Source: Zygnema cylindricum
Lineage: Eukaryota; Streptophyta; Zygnematophyceae; Zygnematales; Zygnemataceae
Assembly (NCBI GenBank): GCA_037447655.1
Contig: JBBHKE010003167.1
Span: forward strand, 121,131-185,130
Length of the DNA: 64,000 nucleotides
Direction: 5' to 3'
Below the pieces are notes generated by a model. It made no database searches and was not told the DNA's origin. It saw only the letters and a list, made by a program, of their open reading frames with translations. Below are positions 23,023-51,075 of this stretch, piece by piece (position 1 is the stretch's first letter; each line of letters begins with the position of its first letter). A program made the translations under genes and the position numbers.

Positions 23023-24010
23023 TTAGGTCCCCCCACGTGCTTCTCGTCTTGTTGCGTCATGCAAAATATCGACATCCACACCATCAGGAGGCAACAAGAC
23101 GTACCGTACGACAGAGCCTCGAATGAAACAATTTTTCACCGACAACTGCAATCAAACCCAGCCACAATATGAGTACTCCTTCAAGATTTTTTGTCCTATT
23201 TAAATAAAAGTGGTTCTGTTTTGTAAGCAATTTTAGTAAGCTGCTTCTAATCCCACTAGAAGACAATAAGCTCCAAAAGATGACACTCCCTCTTTGTTAT
23301 TTGCAATCCTATCGGGACAAAACTAACAAAACACAGGGCTTTGTATTTTCTTTATGCCCAAGTCTCCCCTCCCCTATTACTGGTGTTACATTGACGAATA
23401 TTTCTGCAAAACTTACTAACTGAAATCCTGCATTGTGCAACATTAATCTACCAAATCAAGCTTTGACTTGATAGAACTGATACGATAGATACACAAGACA
23501 GAAAAGAGGGCAAACCTTTGTTAATCTCAAATTCATAAGCTTTAAGAACTTACCATGTGTGGATATTTGGCTTCATCAACAACACGAGTGTTTTCCAGCT
23601 TTATATTCAAATATTGATCCACAGAGTGCAGAATACCGCTGATTGCGAGATCATTTTTCAGTTCCACTGTCACCTGCTTACCTACAAGCTCCTTAAAATA
23701 TGAAAAGAACAGCTGCAGAAAAAAAAACACAAGTAACCGGAGGTTCATTCAGATCATTATCTCCGATATATATATAGAAAAGCTCCAGTATACACATAAA
23801 AAAATAGGTTAATGAGCAATGATAAACGGAACAGGAAAAGAAAAGCTGCAGAAAAAAACACAAGTACTGAAGAATGATGCAGCTTGTCTTCATTTAAAAA
23901 ACGTAAAACTACTTTAATGAGCAATTTATGAACGAAGTAATGACAGACTTTCTCAGGAATGACCGCCAAACGATGAATGTAGGAATCCACAAAAAACAGA
24001 ACCATACCAT
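23023..24010 (-). CDS. LSM2: U6 snRNA-associated Sm-like protein LSM2, 94 aa, 3 coding exons
   Basis: On the minus strand the coding exons are 24010-24008 (ATG only), 23712-23554 and 23145-23023, with GT-AG introns. The protein starts MLFFSYFKELVGKQ and contains the Sm1 region (ELKNDLAISGILHSVDQYL) and Sm2 region (CFIRGSVVRYVLLPPDGVD), ending HDATRREARGGT. Length and sequence fit eukaryotic LSM2, a subunit of the LSM2-8 ring that binds the U6 snRNA 3' end in the nucleus and of the cytoplasmic LSM1-7 ring in mRNA decay. The single-codon first exon agrees with my memory of other plant LSM2 genes. A second in-frame-looking ATG at 24005 lies inside intron 1 and is not used in this model. Confidence 0.95.
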
Positions 24011-25084
24011 GGCTTAGATGTAGGACAGATCACAGAAGTATACAACCTGCTTCGACGGAGTTGTTAATGTATCTGCAAAGAATGCCCGAAGAACTTACTA
24101 TTAGAAAGAGATATTCAGTTAGTCATACACTCTTATAGCAGTTTTTTTTAAGTTTCATCTCCATAATTTTGGCAAATTAGTTTGGACGTGACACTGGACA
24201 ATCAAAGAAAAGGATGCTCTCCAGAGGACCACTCTTGACATCTCTCTCCGTTTCCTTGAAAAATCTGATCCCTTCCTGACTTACTCCAAAACACTATTAT
24301 TTTTGAGAATATCAGGAATATTGGCACTTCTCTAATTCGTAACCTCAAAAGCTATGTTTAAAACTATTAATTGCATGCCCAGACATTGCCGAAAACCTAA
24401 TGTGTGACTTCTGAATAAAATGCATCAATGCACATTTCCAAAAAAATGTTTTGAACTAACGGCACCATCTTCCTCCCTCTTTCCAGGGTTGTCCTTTGAA
24501 GCAGAAACCCTAAAAATGACAACAATCCATGATTGTCAACTCAGGTCGCAGTATCAAGAACTGAATACATGCAGAATACATAAGGTTGAAAAAACCAGAT
24601 ATTACCAGAATTTTTTTTTACAAAAGATTCGAGTAGGAGCGAAAGGAGACGAGGCCGTGCCGTGATGGTAGAGGAATTCGAGAAAGAAAAGAGCAGAAGG
24701 TAGGATGAGGTAGTAAGATGCTTCACTCCTGAACAAGAAAAAACCCTAATTTCGCGTCAAAGTTCGACGTCCACTTCAAAATCCTCAGTTGGATGGTCTG
24801 TCGTGTAAAAAAGAGAAAAATTATAGTACTGTACTGAATGTTTGTACATAGTTCTGCGCAATCCGTACTATATTTCCAACTTTCGTTTCTACAAAGTATA
24901 GATTTTGATGCGTGACATGACATATTAGTAGTATATTACACATTGTATATAGTATAATACTATTACTATATATTTAATATATCGGCAATGACAAATCTAC
25001 TTGTCGAGGAGCGATATATCGGTACCACTTGCACGCGATAAACGATATTATCAATATAAGACTCACCGCGATACTGGTTTTTCT
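24011..25084. other. Upstream region of LSM2; no gene recognised
   Basis: It contains the presumed promoter and 5' UTR of LSM2. No coding or repeat feature could be supported. ATCG-rich short motifs near 24960-25060 resemble those in the hAT-like element at 28607 but without termini. Confidence 0.35.
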
Positions 25085-26095
25085 CCTCTCATGCGACCGC
25101 GGAGGTCGCAATCGGGTACCCGAATCCGTATCCGAAACGTATCCGGCCGGCCGCGTCGGATCCGGAACGGATTCGGGTGGAAAATTTTGGGGGCCGGCCG
25201 GATTCGGCCGGGTGATTGAAAAGAAAAAAGAAAACTCGGGTACGGTCGGGTAAGCAAAGGCGAAAAAAATTGAAGGTTTCGTAGGTACTACTATTGTATT
25301 GTCCATACTATCCAACATTATTGTACTCTATATTGTACTTATTCGAGTACGGGTAGTCGCGAGAAATCGAGTTTCGGTTTTTTATTTTTTTCGTAAACGG
25401 GTATCGGGTGCCGGGTAACAAATAAGGAGCGTCACATAACCAGGCCAGATTTCGGATGCTCAGATTTTGAAAAAAAAAAATGTCGGATTCAGGTATCTGA
25501 AATTTTGACTTTTGTGACCTCTGTGCGACGGTTACCATTTCAGATTGTGTTGTACCATTTCAAATTTGCTTTAATAGGTTGTGATTCTATGGTTGTACGT
25601 ATCGTGTAGCGTATCGATACGACTCATTTTAAGTAGCGCAATTCAGAGGTCGCAAAAGTCCAAATTTTACATAACCGAAACCGACCGTTTTTTTCTTTCA
25701 TATTCAGAGTACCCGACGCCCGACCGGGTTATGTCACGCTCCAAAATTGTTAACCGTTATCCCAAATGTGTTTACAAAAATAAAAGTTAACTAAAACTTG
25801 ATTTCTCGCGACTACCCGTACCCGCCCGTACCTAAAAAAGTACAAAATGATGTCACGTACTTCCACGACACCAAGAGTACAAAGTATAATAATGTTAGAT
25901 AGTGTGGACAGTACAAACCTTCATTTTTTTTCGTTTTTTGCTTACCTGACCGTAACCGATTGTTTCTTTTTTTTCTTGAATCACCCGCCCGAATCCGCTC
26001 GACCCCCCAAAGTTGGCACCCGAATCCTTTCCGGGTCCGACGCGGGCGGTCGGTTAACGGTCGATTACGGTTTCGGTTAAATGTTTGCGACCTCT
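25085..26095. mobile_element. One-kilobase foldback element
   Basis: The left arm (about 25085-25530) is repeated inverted as the right arm (about 25650-26095). The outer ends are GAGGTCGCAA and its complement TTTGCGACCTC. Inside, GGAGCGTCACATAACC (25426-25441) pairs with GGTTATGTCACGCTCC (25727-25742). The inner ends of the arms again carry GACCTC/GAGGTC. GC-rich CCGAATCC blocks recur in both arms. No transposase ORF and no clear target duplication were found, so the class is open (MULE-like foldback is one option). Confidence 0.65.
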
Positions 26096-26633
26096 GGCGC
26101 AATGTTGTCTCTTTTTGCATCGATATGCGCTTACGGTATCTAATGCACGTACAATGTATTGCAGTCAACGGAAAAAATACATGCGGACAAAACCTAATCA
26201 ACTGATGACCAATTATTGAGTTGCAAAAAACGTTCAGACCTCTCTTTGATTCGTACAAGACAAAACCCTTTTTGTAAGTGATCAGGGCGGTCTACATAAA
26301 AGTGGATGCCCACGAACGGAATTAGGATTGGGCTCCATTGGCTCGCAAAACATGTTTAAAAAATTATTTTTCTGGCATATTTTTGTTCCTCCCCGCTGAA
26401 AATATTCGTACTGGATGGAAACGGACAAAACAAAAAACTTCGTGTACTTCCCCTCTTCGAAAACTTTTGGAATCGTCCGAAACGTGCAATGGTTTTTTCC
26501 TATTTGTGGAGCGGTGACACTCTCATTTAAAACGCATCTACGATATGTTTGAAGGTAAAGTTTAAAAATGACATGGCATGACGTGGCCGTGGGTCGAAAA
26601 ACACATGATGACGATATGTACAGTACTGCAGTG
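26096..26633. other. No gene seen
   Basis: Only short ORFs without recognisable similarity. A non-repetitive spacer between the foldback and the hAT-like element. Confidence 0.35.
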
Positions 26634-27092
26634 CATAGTTCAAAAGTAGGTGAAAGTAGGCCCATACAGTATGCCTATTGTATGTAAAACATACAATATG
26701 ACCTTAAGACCCATATTGTATTTGTAGCAAAATGAAAAAAAAAATAGTAACATGGTTGAGTTGTACATCGATTGATAGAGAATTAAACGTCATGTCTAAA
26801 TTTTGAAAAACATTCGGACATTTTTTTTTTTTCTGTGAGTTTTGAGGTATTTTTTATTTAAACCGTCAGATTTGGACGATCGGACGGTCGCAGATCAAAT
26901 TAGCAATCTAAGAAGATCACATGAAAAGCCCATAACACAACTTACGATATAAATATCTGTCATAAAAGCGTCTGCAATTTTGGAGGCCACACTAAATAAA
27001 GCCTAACATTGACCTAAATTTTATTTGGTTGCCCGTCCACGTTTTTTTTTTCGGGTTTTCTTTCCCGTGGAATGTCATCCTACGCCGTGTTA

Positions 27093-28053
27093 GGGTATTT
27101 TCGCATGTGGTAAAGTTACAGTTATTTCGTGTCGTTTTCCTTCATAACTTATAAAAAAACGAGAAAATACGCAGCCGTACCAAAAAAATGAAATTAGCAC
27201 CGTACAAGTTACATTACCGTGAAACTTTAGACGTACGTAAGTTTGTCGACAAGCGCGATGCAATTTGTCGTTTAGCGCATTTCGACCCATTAACGAGTCC
27301 TTCCATCACATTTCAAACTTTACGTCAAATCACCTCGCGAGGTGATTTTAAATATTGTAAAAAAAGGAGAGTGAATAGGCAGATGTTGTCGCACGTGTCG
27401 GAATTTTTGACAATTTTTGTCCGCGCACTACCAAAAAAGAACCCACTGCACGTTTCCAACCTGTGCGTGACTTTTTTCTGTGCGCTTTTCTCCGCACAGG
27501 GCCCGTGGAGGGGGGTTTCGACTAACTGACGCCATTTCGCGAAAGCGAAGATGGTGAAAGCGCCTCTCTTTCTCTCCCTCTCCACCTAACGCGTCTATCT
27601 CACAAATCTTGCAATGAAAAAAGGCAAGAAAGGTATCAAATGAAAGATCTATGAAAAAAATTTTTTTTGGCTGTCTTTTAGCTTATTTTGATGGCAAGTA
27701 GAGTAAGAACGGACGAAAAAACAAAATCGGGAAACCATGGCGGAATGTTTTGGAAATAGTGACGTCGACGCTAACATAAGTACGCGTGACGTCAAAATGT
27801 CACAAACCCTAAACATCTACAATGTCACAAGTAGGTAGACGTCTACAGCCGTCTCTATTTTGTAAACGTCATCGATTGTCGTGAGTTTTGTACTCGTGTA
27901 CAATCGTCACAAATTACACCCACGTCTACATCCGTCACAATTTAAAGTTACGATTTCATTTCTTTACGTACGAATGCTTTGAAAATTGTACGGAGAATCT
28001 TCGCTAAAAAACAAAGTAACAAGATTAAGTTTTGGTTACATGCGAAAATACCT
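27093..28053. mobile_element. TTA element 3
   Basis: The termini are GGGTATTTTCGCATGT and, on the complement, AGGTATTTTCGCATGT. TTA is at 27090-27092 and 28054-28056; the element is 961 bp. The empty site is seen in the related block at 10893-11262. It carries a perfect palindrome at 27327-27348 with arm AAATCACCTCG. The left half is similar over several hundred bases to TTA element 4 read in reverse; the right half matches part of TTA element 2. Confidence 0.8.
27327..27348. repeat. Perfect 22-bp palindrome inside TTA element 3
   Basis: Arm AAATCACCTCG followed directly by its reverse complement. The same 22 bases occur in TTA element 4 at 53090-53111. Confidence 0.92.
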
Positions 28054-28606
28054 TTAGTTCGCTAAAAAAATTCGTCCGGCGGCGAGTGCTTTACTATGAT
28101 CATACGTCAGATTCGTACGTTCGTAGAAGAGTGTGCGCAACGCACACACATACAGTATGCCTACTCTATGCGAGTTTTGTGCCAAGTTTTGTGCGCCTAC
28201 CAAAGGCCTACCATAAAAACTCCTACATTTGAACTATGCTGTAGTGCCATAGTTGTTCAAAACGCATTTTACACACGATTCGAACGCACGTACAATACGT
28301 AGAAACTGGAGAGGTCAATTTGAAAAAATCGTAAAAATCGTTAATGATTTTTTGTCCGTACAATTTCGTACATATAAAAAAATTGAATTGAACATATACC
28401 GCAGTTTGTAAGTAGTCTACTATTGTAACATGTAGGCCTATGTTCGAATCCTCGCTAACGCTGTTTTTTTGTCAGAGTCAGAGCTTTGACAACGGCTTGA
28501 ACGGCGGTTTCACTGTCTACTTCCGTGGCGTTACTAATGGCAGCTTCCTTTAAGATTCGTTTTCATGGCGGCTTCTTTGAAAAAAAAATGAAGAAGACTT
28601 TCGTAC

Positions 28607-29443
28607 TAGTGTTGGGTATCGGGTAAATTCATATCGCGATAATCTCGATATTCGATATATCGAATATCGATCGAGGAGAATCCTCAATATATCGTACCGC
28701 GACCAACATAAATTATCGCGATATATAGTATTTTTTAAATTTAATATTTTTATTTTTTTATATAATATGTTATTTTTGCGAAAAAGTCAAATTGTGTAAT
28801 ACGCCAGTACGCCGTGATTTTCGTTCCGTGACTTAAAGGTAGACGCCGCAAAATGTAACCGACAAAAAAGTACTAAATCTGTAATTCTAATGATTGCTTT
28901 ATGGGGTATGGTTACACGAGGAGGTCTCTGTAATAGTACGGACAGCAAAATTCATGTATTACAGAGGCATCGGGTACATCGCGTATCGTTTCTAAATATG
29001 TTTTACATACGTGTTATGATATGAATGGTTCCACGTAAACTGACTATCAAATCTCAAAAATCATCAAACATCTAGAAACCGACCTTTTTCGTATGGAAAA
29101 TCGTACTTGCGTTTTACGTACGTGTACTTCACAAGTGTACCTCGTCAATGTACCTCAGAGATCTCTTCACTCCGCTGACTTTCAGGAAAAAACCGTATTT
29201 CTTTCCGGCAAAGATTTTACAGTCACTTTGTCCGAAGTCACGAGGCTTTGAAAACCTGTGGGATTTTTTTTTTTTTTTTTTTTTTAAGCTTCGATATATT
29301 GACGATACGATATATTGGCAATATATCGGCAATATATCGCGATAATTTGAAAATCGATATATCGAAGCGATATATCGAATATCGGTTACCTGAAATTCGA
29401 TATATATCGAATATCGGCAACGGGTCCTCGATACCCAACACTA
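28607..29443. mobile_element. hAT-like element with exact 8-bp target duplication TTTCGTAC
   Basis: The terminal inverted repeat TAGTGTTGGGTATCG is present at both ends. The flanks TTTCGTAC at 28599-28606 and 29444-29451 are identical. Subterminal repeats of CGATATATCGAATATCG type are present on both sides. It is 837 bp with no transposase ORF. It carries a piece of a TTA element in its middle. Confidence 0.85.
28904..29255 (-). repeat. Fragment of a TTA element 1 relative inside the hAT-like element
   Basis: From GGGTATGGTTACACG this stretch follows the right half of TTA element 1 read in reverse (CTGTAATAGTACGGACA, CATCGCGTATCGT, GTACTTCACAAGTGTACC, CACTTTGTCCGAAG) and then stops near 29255, before a T-run at 29264. 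Only one terminus is present. Confidence 0.75.
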
Positions 29444-29451
29444 TTTCGTAC

Positions 29452-30290
29452 ACATTTTGAACTTACGGCGCGCAAATAGTGTGACGCCGCAGCGTCTCTT
29501 TTTTAAATTGTCCGTACATGTACGATAAAATTTCGTACATATCCGTGCACATTCCGTCTCAGTTTACAGAACAGAAAGTATCAATAAGTGTATCGTACCT
29601 TTTCGTAAGTATCCGTACGATTCCCGTAAAATACCGTACAGTTACCGTAATTTGTTTATAGGTTTCAGTTTACAGTAGACGTTTTTTTGCGATTTTTTCA
29701 AAAGTCACGTACAATACGTAGAAACTGGAAAAAAGGAAAAAATAGCGCGTATTGAACAACTAGGTGCAGTGCATTCCATTTTTGAAACTCAAATTGTACT
29801 TTCAGTTTTTTCACTTTCTTCGTACAACTATTATTTTATCTGTACGGCTTTGAGTTTTTGAGTCAAACGACAAAAAAACCCTTACTTTGGCACATGGGGA
29901 TACACATTAAAAGCTGTCTGAATGGAGACCTGGAATTTGATTCTATGCTGATTTCGTGCGATATCCCGTACGAAATGTCCACACTTTCGAACATCTGGTA
30001 AACGCTAAACACTGAGTTTAAACGGTGAAACTGTCGAATGAACGTTTGATTTAGAAGGAACAAAAGATGATGATGGCATGTCATGCACACCCCAGCACAT
30101 CCCGCGCAAATTCAACTTCGACTCTTTTCACTGTTTGAGTGTTCCAGGCTTCCTGTTCTCCAACGGTCATAAATTTGCTTTTGTGTTCAGCCACTCTTCT
30201 CCTGTTACCCTCCCAACCTCTCTCTCTACATTTTGAAGCGAATGGCGCCATTTTTACTTTGTAGAGCACGTTTGTAACCTCCATATATCC
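29452..30290. other. Upstream region of separase; no gene recognised
   Basis: No ORF with similarity. It contains CACGTACAATACGTAGAAACTGG (29707 region), which recurs near 28288 and may be part of another dispersed repeat. The last 200 bp before 30291 should contain the separase promoter and 5' UTR. Confidence 0.35.
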
Positions 30291-47423
<17,133 letters not shown>

Positions 47424-49971
47424 AGACCGACAGCTGGAGAAGAAACATTCAACCCATCATACCTCGATCATGTAGGGCAATTAAACCCCTAGCACATGCC
47501 CTTTCAGTCTGTATATATTTAGGGTTTCTTTCAAATTTCTTTGGAAATCTACCGCAGTTTTGGCCTCTACAGAGAAAGTGTAAACATTTGTTTATCAGGA
47601 TACGGATACTGTGAATTCTCCTCCTTTTGATTATTTTTTTTCAATTCTCGTGGTAAAACATTATTGATTATTTGAGAAACTAGTAAGCTTGGCTAATAGG
47701 TTCCATCAATATCAAAGAAAATTAGGTAGCATTGTCCAATCACCCCGCCATAGTCAAAGGATTAATTATCCTGTGAATGTTGTGAAATTGACCATTTTTT
47801 TTGTACAGACAATGAACTGAAGTTATAAATGGAAAAGACCAATTGAAGGCCATCTGTGATTTGACAGTTTATTGAAATTTATGGTGACAGATGTTATTAC
47901 AATGTGCTCACACTTTCTGCCTGCCTCCAATGCTGTCCGTGGGAAGTGCCACAGCAGATGGAGAGTCATATGGGTTACATAAAGTGTTAATATGTTCCTC
48001 GCTTTTGTTTGTTTTCCCTCGATTGTGAATGTTACAAAAAGAACATTATTCCGAGGAATCGTTCTATACCATTTGGAGAGCTTCCCATCGACGAGTCTGG
48101 ACCATAGCAGTTAGAGGAAAAGTAACCACCAGTAGACGGAATTTACTCAACTATTTCTAGGCATGGAAGACATGTGGTTTTCTGTCCACACTAATTCTTC
48201 ACCTAACTAAACGCGTTGTACAGCGAAGGAGGGAGATTTCATTCGATTGAGTGATTTATTTGTTTTGATTCAGTCTCTGAAACGAGGAGGGAGGGAGGGG
48301 AGGGAGGGGAGGAATGTGAGGTTCAGGCGAGCTGCTGGTGTTCAAGGAGGCAGCTCTGACAGCAAACTTGAGCCATTCAATCGAAGTGTGATTGCCTTCT
48401 TTTTTAAAGATCTCTTGTTATTGTTTAAATGATATTTATAAGCTTCTTTGGAGCGTCTGTTATTACGTTGAAACTCATGATTTTCTGATGGAAGTTCTTG
48501 TTATTCGTTTTGAAAATCTTGTTGCTTTATGGCGATTGATAAAGGCACACTTCTGACATTCTAGCACTTTTGGAATTTGGAGTTTGGAGTGTCAAGTTTG
48601 CGCTGTGGACATTGTGATTTACCTAGATTTGACGTTTCAAGCATTGAGTTTGTATTTTTTTCACCTTTAGTTTGGAGGATGGCGATGTTTTTGGGCAATT
48701 TTTTTTTATGGTTTGGTGCAAGACTTTGCTTTTCTTTTTTCATTATCACTTATCAGTCTTGTGATATACAGGAAACCTTTGCTCTTGTGTCCTGGTGGCC
48801 AATAACTAATTCACACAGTTCAAGGTCCTAACAGAACCAGTGCATTCAACAATGTCGTTTGGCACTTTTTAGGGTGATAATTCTGATCGGTAATTTTCCA
48901 GATATGATTGTGCCTAAAATGAAACAATTCTTTTTAATGGACTTCTCCCCGTTTCCCTCAATATCATCTTTTCTTGATTACAAATTCCGTTTTCTCATCA
49001 AGCAATCATGAGAAAATCCATTCACTGCCCCCTTCTCTTTTTCGCTTCTTTCTCCTCTTCCCCCTCCCCATTTACTGAAGAGGCAATGAAATATGAATAG
49101 TCTCACTTCCATATCTCCTCAACCGCCCTCTCTCATTTAATAGCAAGCTGCCTTTTTCCTCTCGCCCATTCTCTTCTTAATCCTTCTCTCCGCTTCCCTT
49201 TCCTCTTCCCTCCCCTCTCCTATCCATTTCAGTCAAGAAGCAAATAAAGCATACCAAATGTGTAAAGATGGTCCTACAATAAAACGATAATGACCAAATC
49301 ACACCGTGAACCTCAGCACATTATCTAACAATAGCTTCTCAGATATTCTTAAAAAGGAAATAAAAAAGATAATGTACGTGTTCACCATCCTCTTTCTATT
49401 GCTGTGTCTTAGTGGGTTATTACAACCTTGTACAAGTCAATTTCTATTGACGACTCACAGAAAATTCTTTAAGATATGCAAAACAGGGAGGGAAAATGAA
49501 CAAGATAGTTGTGACTAACAACACAAGGGTGACCAGAAATCATAATGAAAGTAACACGAAATACAATTATATAACACACAATAACATTCACTTGAAATTC
49601 AGAAACATATGCAAGAATGGTTGAAAAAAGCACAAGTGATTTGAAAATAAACAAACACATTAAAATAAAGCAAAAACACCATTAAAACAACACAAAAACA
49701 AACACTATGAAAAATTTACAAAAGCACAAAAGGCTTCCTATTATATTGAAAGATTGGATACACATCCGTCGATATTTTTGGAGCTTGCAAATCATTTAAA
49801 TAAATAGCCTCCGGCCGCCTAAAAAGCTAAAAAAAAAGGAGGGTTTTGGTTGGCCGCACAATGCCAATTTCAGCAAGTTCCACCAAAAATTCTCCCTCAC
49901 GTTTCAGCTTAAATTAAAGCTAAAACAAAATGCATCGTCCTTCTTAAATAAACTCCAACATATTTCTCCTC
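47424..49971. other. Intergenic region between the convergent separase and ferredoxin genes
   Basis: It contains the 3' ends of both genes. It has a short GGGAGGGAGGGG tract near 48287 and a C/T-rich stretch near 49020-49220. No ORF with recognisable similarity and no transposon ends were seen. Confidence 0.4.
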
Positions 49972-50370
49972 TTACATATCGTCCTCCTTGTGAGTCTCGA
50001 GCACAAGATCTGAGGTCGGGTAAGCGACGCAAGTCAACACCCATCCATCCTTGATCTGATCATCGTCGAGGAAAGACTGCTCACTCTGGTCAACTGTTCC
50101 GCTGACAATCTTTGCAGCACAAGATGAACAAGCTCCGGCTCTGCAACTGGCGGGCAAGTCAAGACCCTGGTCGCTCTCAGCAAAATCCAAGATGTGTTCA
50201 TCGCCAGGCATCTCGAACTCTACGGGACCTTCGGGAGTCACCAACTTGATCTTGTAAGCAGCCACGACGCGAGATTTGTTGGAGGTAATTCCAAACTTGC
50301 GGGCAACATTGCCGGAAGCGAAGGAGGCAACGGCGGCTGGGAGAGTGGCGGCCATGGCGAGAGAAGCCAT
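49972..50370 (-). CDS. Plant-type 2Fe-2S ferredoxin precursor, 132 aa, single exon
   Basis: A chloroplast [2Fe-2S] ferredoxin that carries electrons from photosystem I to FNR and other acceptors. The start at 50370 ([16 protein letters not shown]) gives a transit-peptide-like N terminus of about 37 residues; the mature part begins near [15 protein letters not shown]. The cluster ligands are C76, C81, C84 and C114, in CRAGACSSC and VLTC, with the canonical spacing C-x4-C-x2-C-x29-C. The C terminus is LETHKEDDM. The frame is open upstream to 50490, but the extra 40 residues do not look like a transit peptide and overlap a MITE, so I prefer the internal ATG. No intron is needed. Whether it is a leaf or root type isoform cannot be told from this sequence. 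Confidence 0.95.
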   Translation of the reverse strand: MASLAMAATLPAAVASFASGNVARKFGITSNKSRVVAAYKIKLVTPEGPVEFEMPGDEHILDFAESDQGLDLPASCRAGACSSCAAKIVSGTVDQSEQSFLDDDQIKDGWVLTCVAYPTSDLVLETHKEDDM

Positions 50371-50484
50371 TTTGAAAGAAGGGAGGGAGGGAAGGAATAA
50401 GTGAAAGTTAGGGTTTGAGGGTGGAGTAACGGATTGTAAGTAGTGAAGGTGGAGTGTGGTGCTTATGAAGTGAGGCGGAGTGAA

Positions 50485-50707
50485 GTACACCGTACATCGG
50501 TAGACAGCACAATTTAATTTTCCCCACTTTTATCATCTTTTTCTTGTGCACACATATCATATTGTTAATCGGACGGCTTTCATGTAAAGCTAAACGATCT
50601 TATCTGCCGATCGGCGGTCTCAAAATCGAAACTAAACATGTGTGCACGGAGAATAGTGATCAAAGTGGTGAAAAAAAACGTGGAAGCCAATAACGATACG
50701 CGGTGTA
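50485..50707. mobile_element. MITE M3 of the GTACACC family, just upstream of ferredoxin
   Basis: The ends are GTACACCGTACATCGG and AACGATACGCGGTGTA. The inner inverted repeat contains TTGTGCACACATATC and ATGTGTGCACGGAGAA, with GTTAATCGGACGGC in the middle as in M2. It is 223 bp. The proximal end is separated from the ferredoxin ATG by 114 bp, so it probably lies in or at the promoter or 5' UTR. Confidence 0.75.
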
Positions 50708-51075
50708 TGATTCAAAATTTAAACTGTGCGAAACAGTACACTGTAGTTCAATCAGTACAGTACATTACTGTACTGAACTGCGATTATGTTAATACTTTTG
50801 TCGTATGCCTCATGTTTTCCACCCTTCTGTGTATATCCCATAATTTCCGGGATAACTCAAGCCGTAGAATTTCAGAGGTTAAAACTGCTGCCAGGTTCAC
50901 CTATAGTCAGGTTTCTCGTGGATATGAGATAAGGTTTTCGTGGATATAATGCACCCCATTGCAGTCCACATTCTCATGAAATGACCATCCATGCTTTGGG
51001 GTGGTTTTAGGGTTGCGTACATAATCGTACCGGCGACTTCCGTACGGCGAACAGGCAAGGATGCTGCTAACAGTA

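Larger units (their letters stand above)
26634..28238. mobile_element. hAT-like non-autonomous element with nested TTA element 3
   Basis: The terminal inverted repeats are CATAGTTCAAAAGTAGG (left) and, on the complement, CATAGTTCAAATGTAGG (right). The flanking octamers are CTGCAGTG (26626-26633) and CTGTAGTG (28239-28246), one mismatch apart. An 8-bp duplication and a CA-AG-type end fit the hAT superfamily. Without the nested element it is about 640 bp. No transposase. Confidence 0.7.

Noticed and set aside
27188-27585. ORFs of 113 and 86 codons inside TTA element 3 as a transposase
   Set aside because: They overlap on opposite strands, are short, and show no DDE-type motif; the related elements do not keep them open.
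50371-50490. Longer ferredoxin N terminus starting at 50490
   Set aside because: The extra 40 residues do not resemble a transit peptide and come partly from MITE sequence; the internal ATG gives a normal ferredoxin precursor.
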